DNA of 64,000 nucleotides from Pseudomonas sp. MF4836 (GTDB lineage Bacteria > Pseudomonadota > Gammaproteobacteria > Pseudomonadales > Pseudomonadaceae). Below the pieces are notes generated by a model, which searched no databases, had not been told where the DNA came from, and worked only from the letters and a program-made list of their open reading frames with translations. Below, piece after piece: positions 46,947-55,030 of this stretch (position 1 is its first letter; each line of letters opens with the position of its first letter). The position numbers were made by a program, and so were the translations under genes. The DNA lies in contig NZ_MVOL01000001.1 in the NCBI RefSeq assembly GCF_002018875.1, forward strand, positions 248,001 to 312,000. Direction: 5' to 3'.

Positions 46947-47600
46947 TCACTGGAACGCGCCGGACTCCAGGCAGAACGCGACCAGGGCCTGGTCGCTGTC
47001 CAGGTTCAGCTTGCGGATCGCCGAGATCTTCTGCGCGCTGACGGTCTTGATGCTGCGCTTGAGGTTGGCGGCGATCTGCATCATCGATTCGCCACGCACG
47101 AAGTGGCGCAGCACCTCGTATTCCTTGGGCGTGAGGCTGCTCAGGCCCTCGGCCATCGAACGCACCGGGCCGTTGTGCTGCTCGTTGTACTCAAGGTCGG
47201 GCGGGTAGTGCACGCGCCCGCGCCGGACGTTGTCCAGGGCGCTGAGCAGCTCGCTCATGTCGTGGCGTTTGAGCAGCACCGAGCGCACGCCGATGTCGTA
47301 CAGGGTGGCGACGATCATCGGGTTCGACATCATGGTCAGGACCAGCACCTGGACCCGCGGGAAGTGACGGATGAGGTAGGTCACCAGGCGAATCCCGTCG
47401 CCGAATTTTTCATCGCCCTCCATGAAATAGTCGGTGATCACCACATCGATGCTCGGGTCGTCCGCCAACTGTTGGATCAGGGCGCTGGGGGTAGTGACTG
47501 CCGCCACCACCTCGTAGTGGGCGGTGCTGTTCAGCAGGCTGCTGACGGCAGCCAGTACCAGTGGATGATCGTCGGCCAGTGCAACGCGGATTTTTTTCAT
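46947..47600 (-). CDS. RcsB-like response regulator (NarL/LuxR type)
   Basis: A 217-residue regulator with a receiver domain (phospho-acceptor Asp57 in VVITDYF, acidic pair near residues 10-11) and a LuxR-type HTH (about 150-205). The recognition region KRSIKTVSAQKISAIRKL is very close to enterobacterial RcsB (NRSIKTISSQKKSAMMKL), so the DNA site may be similar. I chose ATG 47600 over 47615 on family N-terminus. It is the last of four signalling genes and lies just downstream of the HPt-containing kinase that probably phosphorylates it. Gene order matches rcsB of the PA14 pvrSR-rcsCB locus. Confidence 0.88.
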   Translation of the reverse strand: MKKIRVALADDHPLVLAAVSSLLNSTAHYEVVAAVTTPSALIQQLADDPSIDVVITDYFMEGDEKFGDGIRLVTYLIRHFPRVQVLVLTMMSNPMIVATLYDIGVRSVLLKRHDMSELLSALDNVRRGRVHYPPDLEYNEQHNGPVRSMAEGLSSLTPKEYEVLRHFVRGESMMQIAANLKRSIKTVSAQKISAIRKLNLDSDQALVAFCLESGAFQ

Positions 47601-47655
47601 GTGGACACGATCCATTTTCAGAAGAAATGCACGGTAGAGGATAAGTGGCAGAGTT

Positions 47656-50600
47656 TCAGTCGGGCAGGCTGATCCGCTCCAGGGCGTGCAGCAGAGTCAG
47701 GCTATGCGCGTGGGTGGAGGGCGTCAAACCGGCCTCCCGCAGGTCATTCCCGAAACGCTCGAGCTGCTCGATCAGCGCCTCGTAGCCGGCTACCGCGAGG
47801 GAGCCGCGAACCCGGTGCAGCAGCTCGAAGATGCGGTCGTAATCCTGTTCGTCGAGTGCCTGGCGCAAGGTCTGGATATCCACGGTCATGGTGCTGATGA
47901 ATATCTGCCGCAGGTCGCTGGGCAGGCCGGGCGGTTCCTCGAACAACGGGATGCACTGCTCGGTGTCGAGGCCGCTGAGTTGGGACAGGCTGGCCCACAG
48001 CGTCTGCAATTGCACCGGCTTGACCAGCCAGGCGTCCATGCCGCAGGCCCGGCAGCGTGCTTCCTCCTCGCACATGGCGTTGGCGGTGACGCCGATTACC
48101 GGTCGGTCATCGCCGCCCGCGCGAATGCGGGTGGTGAGCTCATAGCCGCTCATGCGCGGCATGTTGACGTCGGTCAGCAGCAGGTCGTAGTCGCCGATCC
48201 GCCACAGGTCGAGGGCCTCGGCGCCGTCGGCGGCCAGGGTGCTGTGGCAGCCCAATTGCTTGAGCTGGTGGCTGAGGGTCGCCTGGTTGATCGGGTTGTC
48301 TTCGGCGACCAGCACGTTCAGGCGAAGCGGCGGCAGGCTGTTCAGCGGTTGCAGGCCCGCTGCCCGGCCGGTCGGCCCGGGCTCGGGTTCACCACGCAGC
48401 TTGCGCTCCAGCAGAAAGCCGATGGCGCTGAAATCACAGGCATCGGCCAGGCTGGCCCCGGGGCCGGCCCGTTGCCCGTCGAGGACAATTTCAGTCAGGC
48501 CGGCGAGGGCCTCGGCGCGGCCGCCGGGGGCGTCGAACATGCGCAGCAGAATGCCCGGCCCGACCCCGTCGAGCGCCGCGCCTTCCAGGGACGTGGCCTC
48601 GGCGCCCCAGCGATTGAGCCATTGGCAGAGGTTGCCGGTCAGTTCGTGATGGGGGCTGTGCACGTAGATTCGTGCACCGGCCAGGTCCGGCTGGCGCGGC
48701 GCGGTGCTGGTGCCGGCCAGCGGCAGCTCGAGGCTCATGGAGAAACTGCTGCCCAGCCCCAGCGCGCTGGTCAGGCGGATTTCACTGCCCATCATCGCCG
48801 CCAGTTTGGCGCAGATCGACAGGCCCAGCCCGGCACCATGCACGGTGTGGGAGTGGGCGTCGATCTGATAGAAGGGGGTGAACAGCTGTTGCTGCTCTTC
48901 CTGGCCGATGCCGATGCCGGTGTCCACTACTTGCAGGGTCATCAGCACCTGGCCATCGCTCCCGGGTTCGGCACGGGCGCGGACGATGACGTGCCCGGAG
49001 AGGGTGAACTTGATGGCGTTGCTGATCAGGTTGGTGAGGATCTGGCGGATCCGCACCGGATCCCCCAGCAGCGCCTGGGGCAGTTGCGGATCGACGCAGG
49101 AAAACAGCAGCAGGTCCTTGTTCCGGGCACTGTCGATAAAGGCCCCGGTACAGCCCTGGACCAGCTCCCGGGGGTCGAACGACTGCCCGCCCAGGGCCAG
49201 TTGGCCGGACTCGATCCGGGTGATGTCGAGAATGTCGCTGATGATCTGCAACAGCAGCCCGGAGGACACCTGGATGCGTTCGAGCAACTGGCGCTGTTCG
49301 GGGTCGAGGTCGGTCAGCCCCATCAGTTCCAGCGAGCCGAGGACCCCATAGAGCGGGGTGCGGATTTCGTGGCTCATGGTTGCCAGGAACACTGACTTGG
49401 CGCCGTTGGCCCGGTCGGCGGCGTGCTTGGCCTGGGTCAGCTCCTGTTCCATCTGCGCCCTTGCACTGAGGTCGGCGAAGGCACAGACCACCACATCCTG
49501 GTCGTGGTAGCGGGTCGGGGCAAAGGCGATGTAGAACGAGCGGCCATCGTGGGCGCGGTGGTTTTCGATGGTGCCCGGTTGCGTGGCGCGGCTGAGCCGC
49601 TCCAGCAGCGGTTGCTCCAGTCCGCTGTCGTGCAGGCTCTGGCCGACCTGGGTGTCGAACCACTTGAAGGCCAGGGTGTTGGCGAAGACGATCCGGCGTT
49701 CGTCGCGGCTGAACACGCAGAGCGCCACTGGGGTGGTTTCCAGCAGGGTACGACTGAACTGGTCGCTTTCCATCAGTTGCCGGTGGGCCTGTTGCGCCGG
49801 TGCGATCACCCGTCGGTTGTAGCGGCGCACATAGGCCCAGCCGGCCAGCGGGCTGAGTGACAGCAGGGCGATGATGCTTGCCAGCAGCCAATAGTGGCCG
49901 AAGAACAGGCTGGGGTAGGACAGGATGTAGTAACCGGTCCAGGCCCCGTTGGTGGCGTCGACCCGGAACACCAGCCCGTCAGCCCGATAATTGACCCCGG
50001 GGCCGACCCCGCTCGGGTACGGCGCCGGACCCAGCAGCAGGCCATCCTCCCGGCCGACCAGCCAATGGGCGTCGTAGACGCCACGTTGCAGCACCCGGGA
50101 AAAAATATTGATTCGCTCGCGGCTGATCAGGGTCGCGGCATAGGTGCCGGGGCTGCCGCTCGCGGCGTGACGCAAGGGCAGGTAGGCGATCACATGGTCG
50201 GGGTAGCCCTGCAGGCCGATCCAGCGGATGCGGTCGGCGCTCGCGGCATCGGCGCGGATCGCGGCCATCGCCGCCTGGGTCAGGGGCGCCGACAGGTTGG
50301 GGCGGCGGTTGCCGACCGTGGGCACGGTGTAGCTGGTGCCCGGTTCGGCATCCACCACCAGCAGGCCCGAGGCGGGAAAGCTCGAACGCACCCAGAAACT
50401 GGAATAGAGGTCGGCCAGGTAGCGCCCGAACCCTGCGGCCCGGCTGCTTTGCAGAGGGCAGGACTTGAGATCCTGGCAGATCAGGGTGAACGGCGTATCG
50501 ACCGGCGAAGGCGTGCCCTGGTACAGGGTCGCGCCGGGTATCTGCTGGTCGTCCATGGCGTGGAAGATCCACGGCGAATTCTGCTGCGGGTCGCTGTAGT

Positions 50601-50829
50601 CGAGGATGTGCGCCTGCTGCAGGCGGGTGAGCAGCGCCTGCTGCTCGTCCATGTAGCGGCTCTGCAGGGTGAAGTCGATGCTGATGCGCTCCTGCTCCTG
50701 GCTGATGATCCGCTGGAAACCCCAGAGCAGGGCACCGGACATGATCAGCAGCAGTGGCAGGACGCCGAACAGCACCAGGTTCAGTCGTCGAGAGTTTCGC
50801 GCGATGCGTCGTAGCGGGAGGTTTGGCAT
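47656..50829 (-). CDS. RcsC-like hybrid histidine kinase with HPt
   Basis: A 1057-residue inner-membrane sensor. Helix 1 (about 17-40), a periplasmic sensor region of about 270 residues, and a second helix near 310-330 are followed by a PAS domain, HisKA with phospho-His near 486 (MSHEIRTPLYG), HATPase (NLISNAIKF, GAGLGLSICAKL), a degenerate middle region, a receiver with Asp near 886 (LLLTDVNMPRMSG) and a C-terminal HPt with His near 1004 (LLHRVRGSL). This is a full four-step phosphorelay module. ATG 50829 or 50883 are both possible and both overlap the EAL gene. Confidence 0.9.
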   Translation of the reverse strand: MPNLPLRRIARNSRRLNLVLFGVLPLLLIMSGALLWGFQRIISQEQERISIDFTLQSRYMDEQQALLTRLQQAHILDYSDPQQNSPWIFHAMDDQQIPGATLYQGTPSPVDTPFTLICQDLKSCPLQSSRAAGFGRYLADLYSSFWVRSSFPASGLLVVDAEPGTSYTVPTVGNRRPNLSAPLTQAAMAAIRADAASADRIRWIGLQGYPDHVIAYLPLRHAASGSPGTYAATLISRERINIFSRVLQRGVYDAHWLVGREDGLLLGPAPYPSGVGPGVNYRADGLVFRVDATNGAWTGYYILSYPSLFFGHYWLLASIIALLSLSPLAGWAYVRRYNRRVIAPAQQAHRQLMESDQFSRTLLETTPVALCVFSRDERRIVFANTLAFKWFDTQVGQSLHDSGLEQPLLERLSRATQPGTIENHRAHDGRSFYIAFAPTRYHDQDVVVCAFADLSARAQMEQELTQAKHAADRANGAKSVFLATMSHEIRTPLYGVLGSLELMGLTDLDPEQRQLLERIQVSSGLLLQIISDILDITRIESGQLALGGQSFDPRELVQGCTGAFIDSARNKDLLLFSCVDPQLPQALLGDPVRIRQILTNLISNAIKFTLSGHVIVRARAEPGSDGQVLMTLQVVDTGIGIGQEEQQQLFTPFYQIDAHSHTVHGAGLGLSICAKLAAMMGSEIRLTSALGLGSSFSMSLELPLAGTSTAPRQPDLAGARIYVHSPHHELTGNLCQWLNRWGAEATSLEGAALDGVGPGILLRMFDAPGGRAEALAGLTEIVLDGQRAGPGASLADACDFSAIGFLLERKLRGEPEPGPTGRAAGLQPLNSLPPLRLNVLVAEDNPINQATLSHQLKQLGCHSTLAADGAEALDLWRIGDYDLLLTDVNMPRMSGYELTTRIRAGGDDRPVIGVTANAMCEEEARCRACGMDAWLVKPVQLQTLWASLSQLSGLDTEQCIPLFEEPPGLPSDLRQIFISTMTVDIQTLRQALDEQDYDRIFELLHRVRGSLAVAGYEALIEQLERFGNDLREAGLTPSTHAHSLTLLHALERISLPD

Positions 50830-52055
50830 GGAGTAGGAAAAGCGGCCCGGGTGGGTGGAGAAAAAGGTGGCGGTACACTGCATCCCAGCAACTGCGAGAA
50901 AGCGTCCAGCTCCAATGCCGCGGAAATAAGATAACCCTGGGCGCTGTCACAGCCAATAAGCCGCAGAAACTCCAGGTCACGTCCTGACTCCACGCCTTCG
51001 GCAATCACTTCCAGGCCCAATTGCCGACCCAGTTGCACCGCTGCCACCAGGGCCGCGGCCCGGGCTTCGTCGGCGGCTGCGCCGTTGACGAAGTGGCGGT
51101 CGATTTTCATCTCGGTAAAAGGCGTCGAAATCAGGCTGTACATCGAACTGTAGCCCATGCCGAAGTCGTCCTGAGCCAGGCCGAAACCCTTCAGCCGCAG
51201 GCGACTGGCGCCCATGTGGTATTGCCCGGGCGATAGTGGGCGTTCGGTTTCCAGCAATTCGAAGCAGATGTCGCGGGTGGCCAGGCCGGCGCGGGCGGTC
51301 ATCTGTTGCAGGTGGTCCGGCAGGTCGGGATCATCCAGCAGCCCGGTGGGCAGGTTCACCGATACCGTGATGCGGTGGCCCAGGGCGTGCCAGTGCTTCT
51401 GCGCTTCGATCGCGTCGTCGAGCATCAGGAACAGCAGCGCGCGATCCAGTCGGTGCCGGGTGATGGACGCCAGGAACGAATCCGGCATCAACAAACCGAA
51501 GGACGGGTTGTTCCAGCGCACCAGGGCTTCGGCACCGATGATCTTGCCGCTGGCCAGCGAGCGGCGTGGCTGGAACCGCGCCTGCAGTTCGCGGCGGGCG
51601 ATGGCCCGCTCCAGCACCTGGCGTTCGAACACCGGCTCGTGCTCGGGCTTGAGCCGCGTGCCGGCGCGCTGGCCGGTGCTGATGATGGTGCAGATTTGCT
51701 GCACGTGGCCGGCGTCCAGCGGCTTGGGGAAAGTGCCCAGTACCGCCAGGCCTTTCTCCTTGGCCATCAGGCCGACGCTGTTCATCAGGCGCCTTGAGCA
51801 GGACGAGACGATAGCCAGGATCGGTGCCCGCGGCATACCGCTCAGGGCGTCGATGAATTGCACGCCGTCCATCTCCGGCATGTGCAGGTCCACCAGCACC
51901 AGGTCGTATTCCTGCTGGTGCAACAGGGCCAGGGCCTGGCGGGCGTCGAGGGTCGTGTGCACGGTGCCAAAGCCTGCCTCTTCCAGCAAGCGCTTGACCC
52001 GCAGGCACTGGATCGGGTGGTCGTCCAGTACCAGAACACGGATTGTCTTGGGCAT
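50781..52055 (-). CDS. REC-EAL response regulator (PvrR-like c-di-GMP phosphodiesterase)
   Basis: A 424-residue protein with a receiver domain (Asp56 in LVLVDLHMPEMDG) and an EAL domain (about 150-395). The catalytic set looks intact: EAL in GAEALVRW (175-177), SVNLP, CFELLETE, DDFGMGYSS, MKIDRHFV and EVIAEGVES. It should therefore hydrolyse cyclic di-GMP when the receiver is phosphorylated. It starts two bases after the upstream kinase stop and overlaps the downstream kinase by 49 or more bases, showing tight coupling. It corresponds to PvrR/RocR of P. aeruginosa. Confidence 0.92.
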   Translation of the reverse strand: MPKTIRVLVLDDHPIQCLRVKRLLEEAGFGTVHTTLDARQALALLHQQEYDLVLVDLHMPEMDGVQFIDALSGMPRAPILAIVSSCSRRLMNSVGLMAKEKGLAVLGTFPKPLDAGHVQQICTIISTGQRAGTRLKPEHEPVFERQVLERAIARRELQARFQPRRSLASGKIIGAEALVRWNNPSFGLLMPDSFLASITRHRLDRALLFLMLDDAIEAQKHWHALGHRITVSVNLPTGLLDDPDLPDHLQQMTARAGLATRDICFELLETERPLSPGQYHMGASRLRLKGFGLAQDDFGMGYSSMYSLISTPFTEMKIDRHFVNGAAADEARAAALVAAVQLGRQLGLEVIAEGVESGRDLEFLRLIGCDSAQGYLISAALELDAFSQLLGCSVPPPFSPPTRAAFPTPCQTSRYDASRETLDD

Positions 52056-52057
52056 GC

Positions 52058-54889
52058 TCACATCACCTTCCTCTTTACTGATTGAAGTACCTCGCAAAGC
52101 GTATCCAGAGGTACCGGCTTGATAAGCAGATGACGAATCCCCGCTGATTCGCAGCGGCTGCGCAGTACCGGCGACAGCTCACCGGTGATGCCGATGATCG
52201 GCCCGTCGAAGCCGCGCTCACGCAGGGTGCGGGCGAATGCCAGGCCGTCCATGTGCTGCATCTGCAAGTCGGTCAGCACCGCATCGAACGCCAGCAGGTC
52301 GTCGCGTTTCAGGGCGTCGACGGCGCTGGCGACCGCCACCACCCGGTTCCCCAGGTACAGGCCTTGTTGCAGGATCACCTGCAAGGCCAGGGGGCTGTCG
52401 TCCACCGCCAGCAGCCTGAGGTCCATCTGCGGTGCCAGGTTGTCCGGCGGCGAAAAGCGCATTTCGCTGACAATCCCGGCCTGTGCCTGGGCCACGGCGT
52501 CGCGCAGGCTGTCGAGGCTGTACATCCGCGCGACCCAGGCCGGGTTCGCCTGGCGTAGCGCGGGGGCCATCCCGGGGGCATGCATGATCACCCGCGGACC
52601 GCTCCAGGGGCCGAGCTTGAATGGGTCGAGAAACGCCTCCACCAACACCGAGCGCAGGGGCGGGGCCTCTTTGTCCGGGGTGTAGGGCAAGGCCAGTGCG
52701 CCCCAGTGGCGCAGCCAGTGGCAGAGGTTCTGCACCACTTCCAGCACGTCGCCCCGGACATACACCGGGGTCACGCCCAGGCGCGGCATTTCAGGTTCGG
52801 GGCGGTCGGTAACGGCTTCCAGGGCCAGGCTCAGGCCGAAGCTCGAACCCAGCCCGGGCTCACTGATGGCCGAGAGCTGGCCGTGCATCATGTCCGCCAG
52901 GCGCGCGCAGATCGCCAGGCCCAGGCCGGTGCCGCAGGCTTCCTGGCTCAACCAGCTGGGTACCCGGTAGTAAGGTTCGAACAACCTGGCCTGGAATTCG
53001 CCAGCAATGCCGGGGCCGGTGTCGACCACCTGGAAACGCAAGCGGGCCAGGTGGCCGCTGGTTGGCGTGCAATGCAGGCGCAGGATCACATGGCCCGACT
53101 CGGTGAACTTGATCGCGTTGCTCACCAGGTTGTTGAGGATCTGCCGGATCCGTCCGCCATCGCCGAGCACCTGTTCGGGGGTGTCCGGGTCCAGGGTCAC
53201 GTACAGCCGCAGGCCCTTGCCACGGGCCCGGGCCGAGTAGCTGAAGGCCACTTCTTCCACCAGTTGCACCGGGGAGAACGGGGCGAGGTTCAGGCTCAGC
53301 CGGCCGGACTCGATCAGCGACAGGTCGAGGGTGTCGTTGATGGTGCGCATCAGCGCCGAGGAGGCTTGTTGCGAGGCTTGCAGGTAGTCCTGCTGCTGGG
53401 CATTGAGGGGCGTGGTGTCGAGCATTTCCAGGGAACCGAGAATGCCGTACATCGGGGTGCGGATCTCGTGGCTGAGGGTGCTCAGGAACAGGGTTTTTTC
53501 ACGGTTGGCCTGGTCCGACAGGCTCTTGGCCTGGAGCAGCGATTGCTCGGCCAGCTTGAAGTCGGTGACATCGTTCATGCAGCACAGCACCGCGGCCACG
53601 CCGTTGTAGCCGGTGGGGGCGCAGGTCAGCTGGAGAAAGGTGCCGTCCGCCAACTGGTGCTCGATGGCGTGGACCCGGCCGTGGGCGGTGGCCAGGATCT
53701 GCGCCTGCAGTTCCGGGACTGCGGCCAGCCAGCGCCGGCCCGACTCGTTGGACAGGATCAGCGAGCCCTCGTCGCGGCGAATCAGGCACAGGCCCACCGG
53801 GGCCATTTCGATAAACCGGTGGTTGAGCGAGACGCTGTCCGCCAGCGCGCTGTAATGGCGAACCGCAGGCTCCACCAGGCGCAGGCGGATAAAGCGTGCC
53901 CCGAGGAAAATTCCGGCAAACAGCAGCAGGGTCATCAGGGCTGTGGTGTACAGAGGGCCTGCGGTGTCCTGCAGCAATTGGCTGACCGGGGCGTAGTACA
54001 CCAGGCGCCATCCGGCGTTGCCCACCGACTTGTTGAGCACGACGTAGTCGGGCAGGCCGCGCAGGCGGTGCAGGCCGAAGGAGTCTTCCTCGGCCTTGAA
54101 CCGCGACAGCGCCTCGGGCACCGCCCAGGCGGCACTGTGCAGCACCACCGCGCCGTTGGCGTCATAGAGCACGTATTTGCCCTGGTGCAATTGCAAGGGG
54201 TCGAGCGCCAGGTCGGTCTCTTTGAGTTGCAGCCCGAGCCAGCCCTCGGCAGCGTTGTGCTCGTCGATAGGGCGCAGCAGGTACACCTGTTTCGAGCGGC
54301 CGTTGGGCACCCAGGACCACAGGGTGCGCGCCCCCGGGTGCTGGTTCAACAAGGCTTGCGCCGCGCTCTGGTCGAGGCTTTGCAGCCACTGGGCGCTGGC
54401 ATCGAGGTTCGTGCCGCTGCCGCCCCCGGGCTCATACACAGTGCGGATCAGGCCCTGGTCCGGGGCCAGGTAAATCAGTTCGCTGTGGGTGCTGGCGATC
54501 TCGACCAGGTCGCGGGCGGTGAGGATCAGCGCCCAGGAATAGTTCGCGGCGTTATTCCCCAGGGGTAACAGGCGTAGTTGATTATTAGTTGCAAGGAAGT
54601 TGGCAGTTTTGGAACTTAGGCTGCCGTCGATATTGCGCACGGCGGAAGAAGAAATAGCCTTCAGCAGACTTTCCCGTTGACTGAAGAACTGTTGCGCATT
54701 GAAGGCCGCGGCATTCATCTGACGCCGATAGCTGGAAAGGGTTTCCGTCAATGAACCCTGAATCAAAAAACCCGCAATGATCAGGATGCAAGACAGCAAA
54801 CTGAGCATGAACAGACGCAGCAGAGCCACCGGAATATGGGGTCCGGAAAAGTGCCTGAGGGGCTGCGGGGAAGGGCCGTGTTTAGTCAT
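52058..54889 (-). CDS. PvrS-like hybrid histidine kinase
   Basis: A 943-residue inner-membrane sensor. It has helix 1 (about 22-44), a periplasmic domain (45-305), helix 2 (about 308-330), PAS, HisKA with phospho-His near 473 (LSHEIRTPMYG), HATPase (NNLVSNAIKF, GTGLGLAICARL), an inactive-looking linker domain and a C-terminal receiver (LLAVDDSPLALQ, Asp near 873 in VLTDLQMQHMDG). Unlike its neighbour it has no HPt, so phosphotransfer may go through the RcsC-like HPt. It is the first gene of the four-gene signalling set and divergent from the autotransporter. Confidence 0.9.
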   Translation of the reverse strand: MTKHGPSPQPLRHFSGPHIPVALLRLFMLSLLSCILIIAGFLIQGSLTETLSSYRRQMNAAAFNAQQFFSQRESLLKAISSSAVRNIDGSLSSKTANFLATNNQLRLLPLGNNAANYSWALILTARDLVEIASTHSELIYLAPDQGLIRTVYEPGGGSGTNLDASAQWLQSLDQSAAQALLNQHPGARTLWSWVPNGRSKQVYLLRPIDEHNAAEGWLGLQLKETDLALDPLQLHQGKYVLYDANGAVVLHSAAWAVPEALSRFKAEEDSFGLHRLRGLPDYVVLNKSVGNAGWRLVYYAPVSQLLQDTAGPLYTTALMTLLLFAGIFLGARFIRLRLVEPAVRHYSALADSVSLNHRFIEMAPVGLCLIRRDEGSLILSNESGRRWLAAVPELQAQILATAHGRVHAIEHQLADGTFLQLTCAPTGYNGVAAVLCCMNDVTDFKLAEQSLLQAKSLSDQANREKTLFLSTLSHEIRTPMYGILGSLEMLDTTPLNAQQQDYLQASQQASSALMRTINDTLDLSLIESGRLSLNLAPFSPVQLVEEVAFSYSARARGKGLRLYVTLDPDTPEQVLGDGGRIRQILNNLVSNAIKFTESGHVILRLHCTPTSGHLARLRFQVVDTGPGIAGEFQARLFEPYYRVPSWLSQEACGTGLGLAICARLADMMHGQLSAISEPGLGSSFGLSLALEAVTDRPEPEMPRLGVTPVYVRGDVLEVVQNLCHWLRHWGALALPYTPDKEAPPLRSVLVEAFLDPFKLGPWSGPRVIMHAPGMAPALRQANPAWVARMYSLDSLRDAVAQAQAGIVSEMRFSPPDNLAPQMDLRLLAVDDSPLALQVILQQGLYLGNRVVAVASAVDALKRDDLLAFDAVLTDLQMQHMDGLAFARTLRERGFDGPIIGITGELSPVLRSRCESAGIRHLLIKPVPLDTLCEVLQSVKRKVM

Positions 54890-54899
54890 CCGCCCATGT

Positions 54900-54964
54900 T
54901 AGGGATATCGCTCAATAGTCCCTTTAAGAAAATTCTTAATACCCTTCATTTAGGATAATTCTCA
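54900..54964. promoter_or_regulatory. Cluster of RcsB-box-like palindromes
   Basis: TTAAGAA-AA-TTCTTAA (54924-54939) is a perfect inverted repeat close to the enterobacterial RcsB box (TAAGAATATTCCTA). A second, weaker match, TAGGATAATTCTCA, lies at 54951-54964 and a third, TAGGGATATCGCTCA, at 54900-54914. The starts are 25-26 bases apart. All lie between the divergent kinase and autotransporter genes. Confidence 0.5.
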
Positions 54965-55030
54965 TAGGTTAGTTGCGTGAAAGATTCGACCATCCAGGCC
55001 TCTCTTGCTCTATGCAAAGGTGTGGAAGTT

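Noticed and set aside
47686..49395. 569-codon open frame opposite the RcsC-like kinase
   Set aside because: Antisense shadow of a well-supported hybrid kinase.
52580..54568. 662-codon open frame opposite the PvrS-like kinase
   Set aside because: Antisense shadow; the kinase strand carries all conserved motifs.
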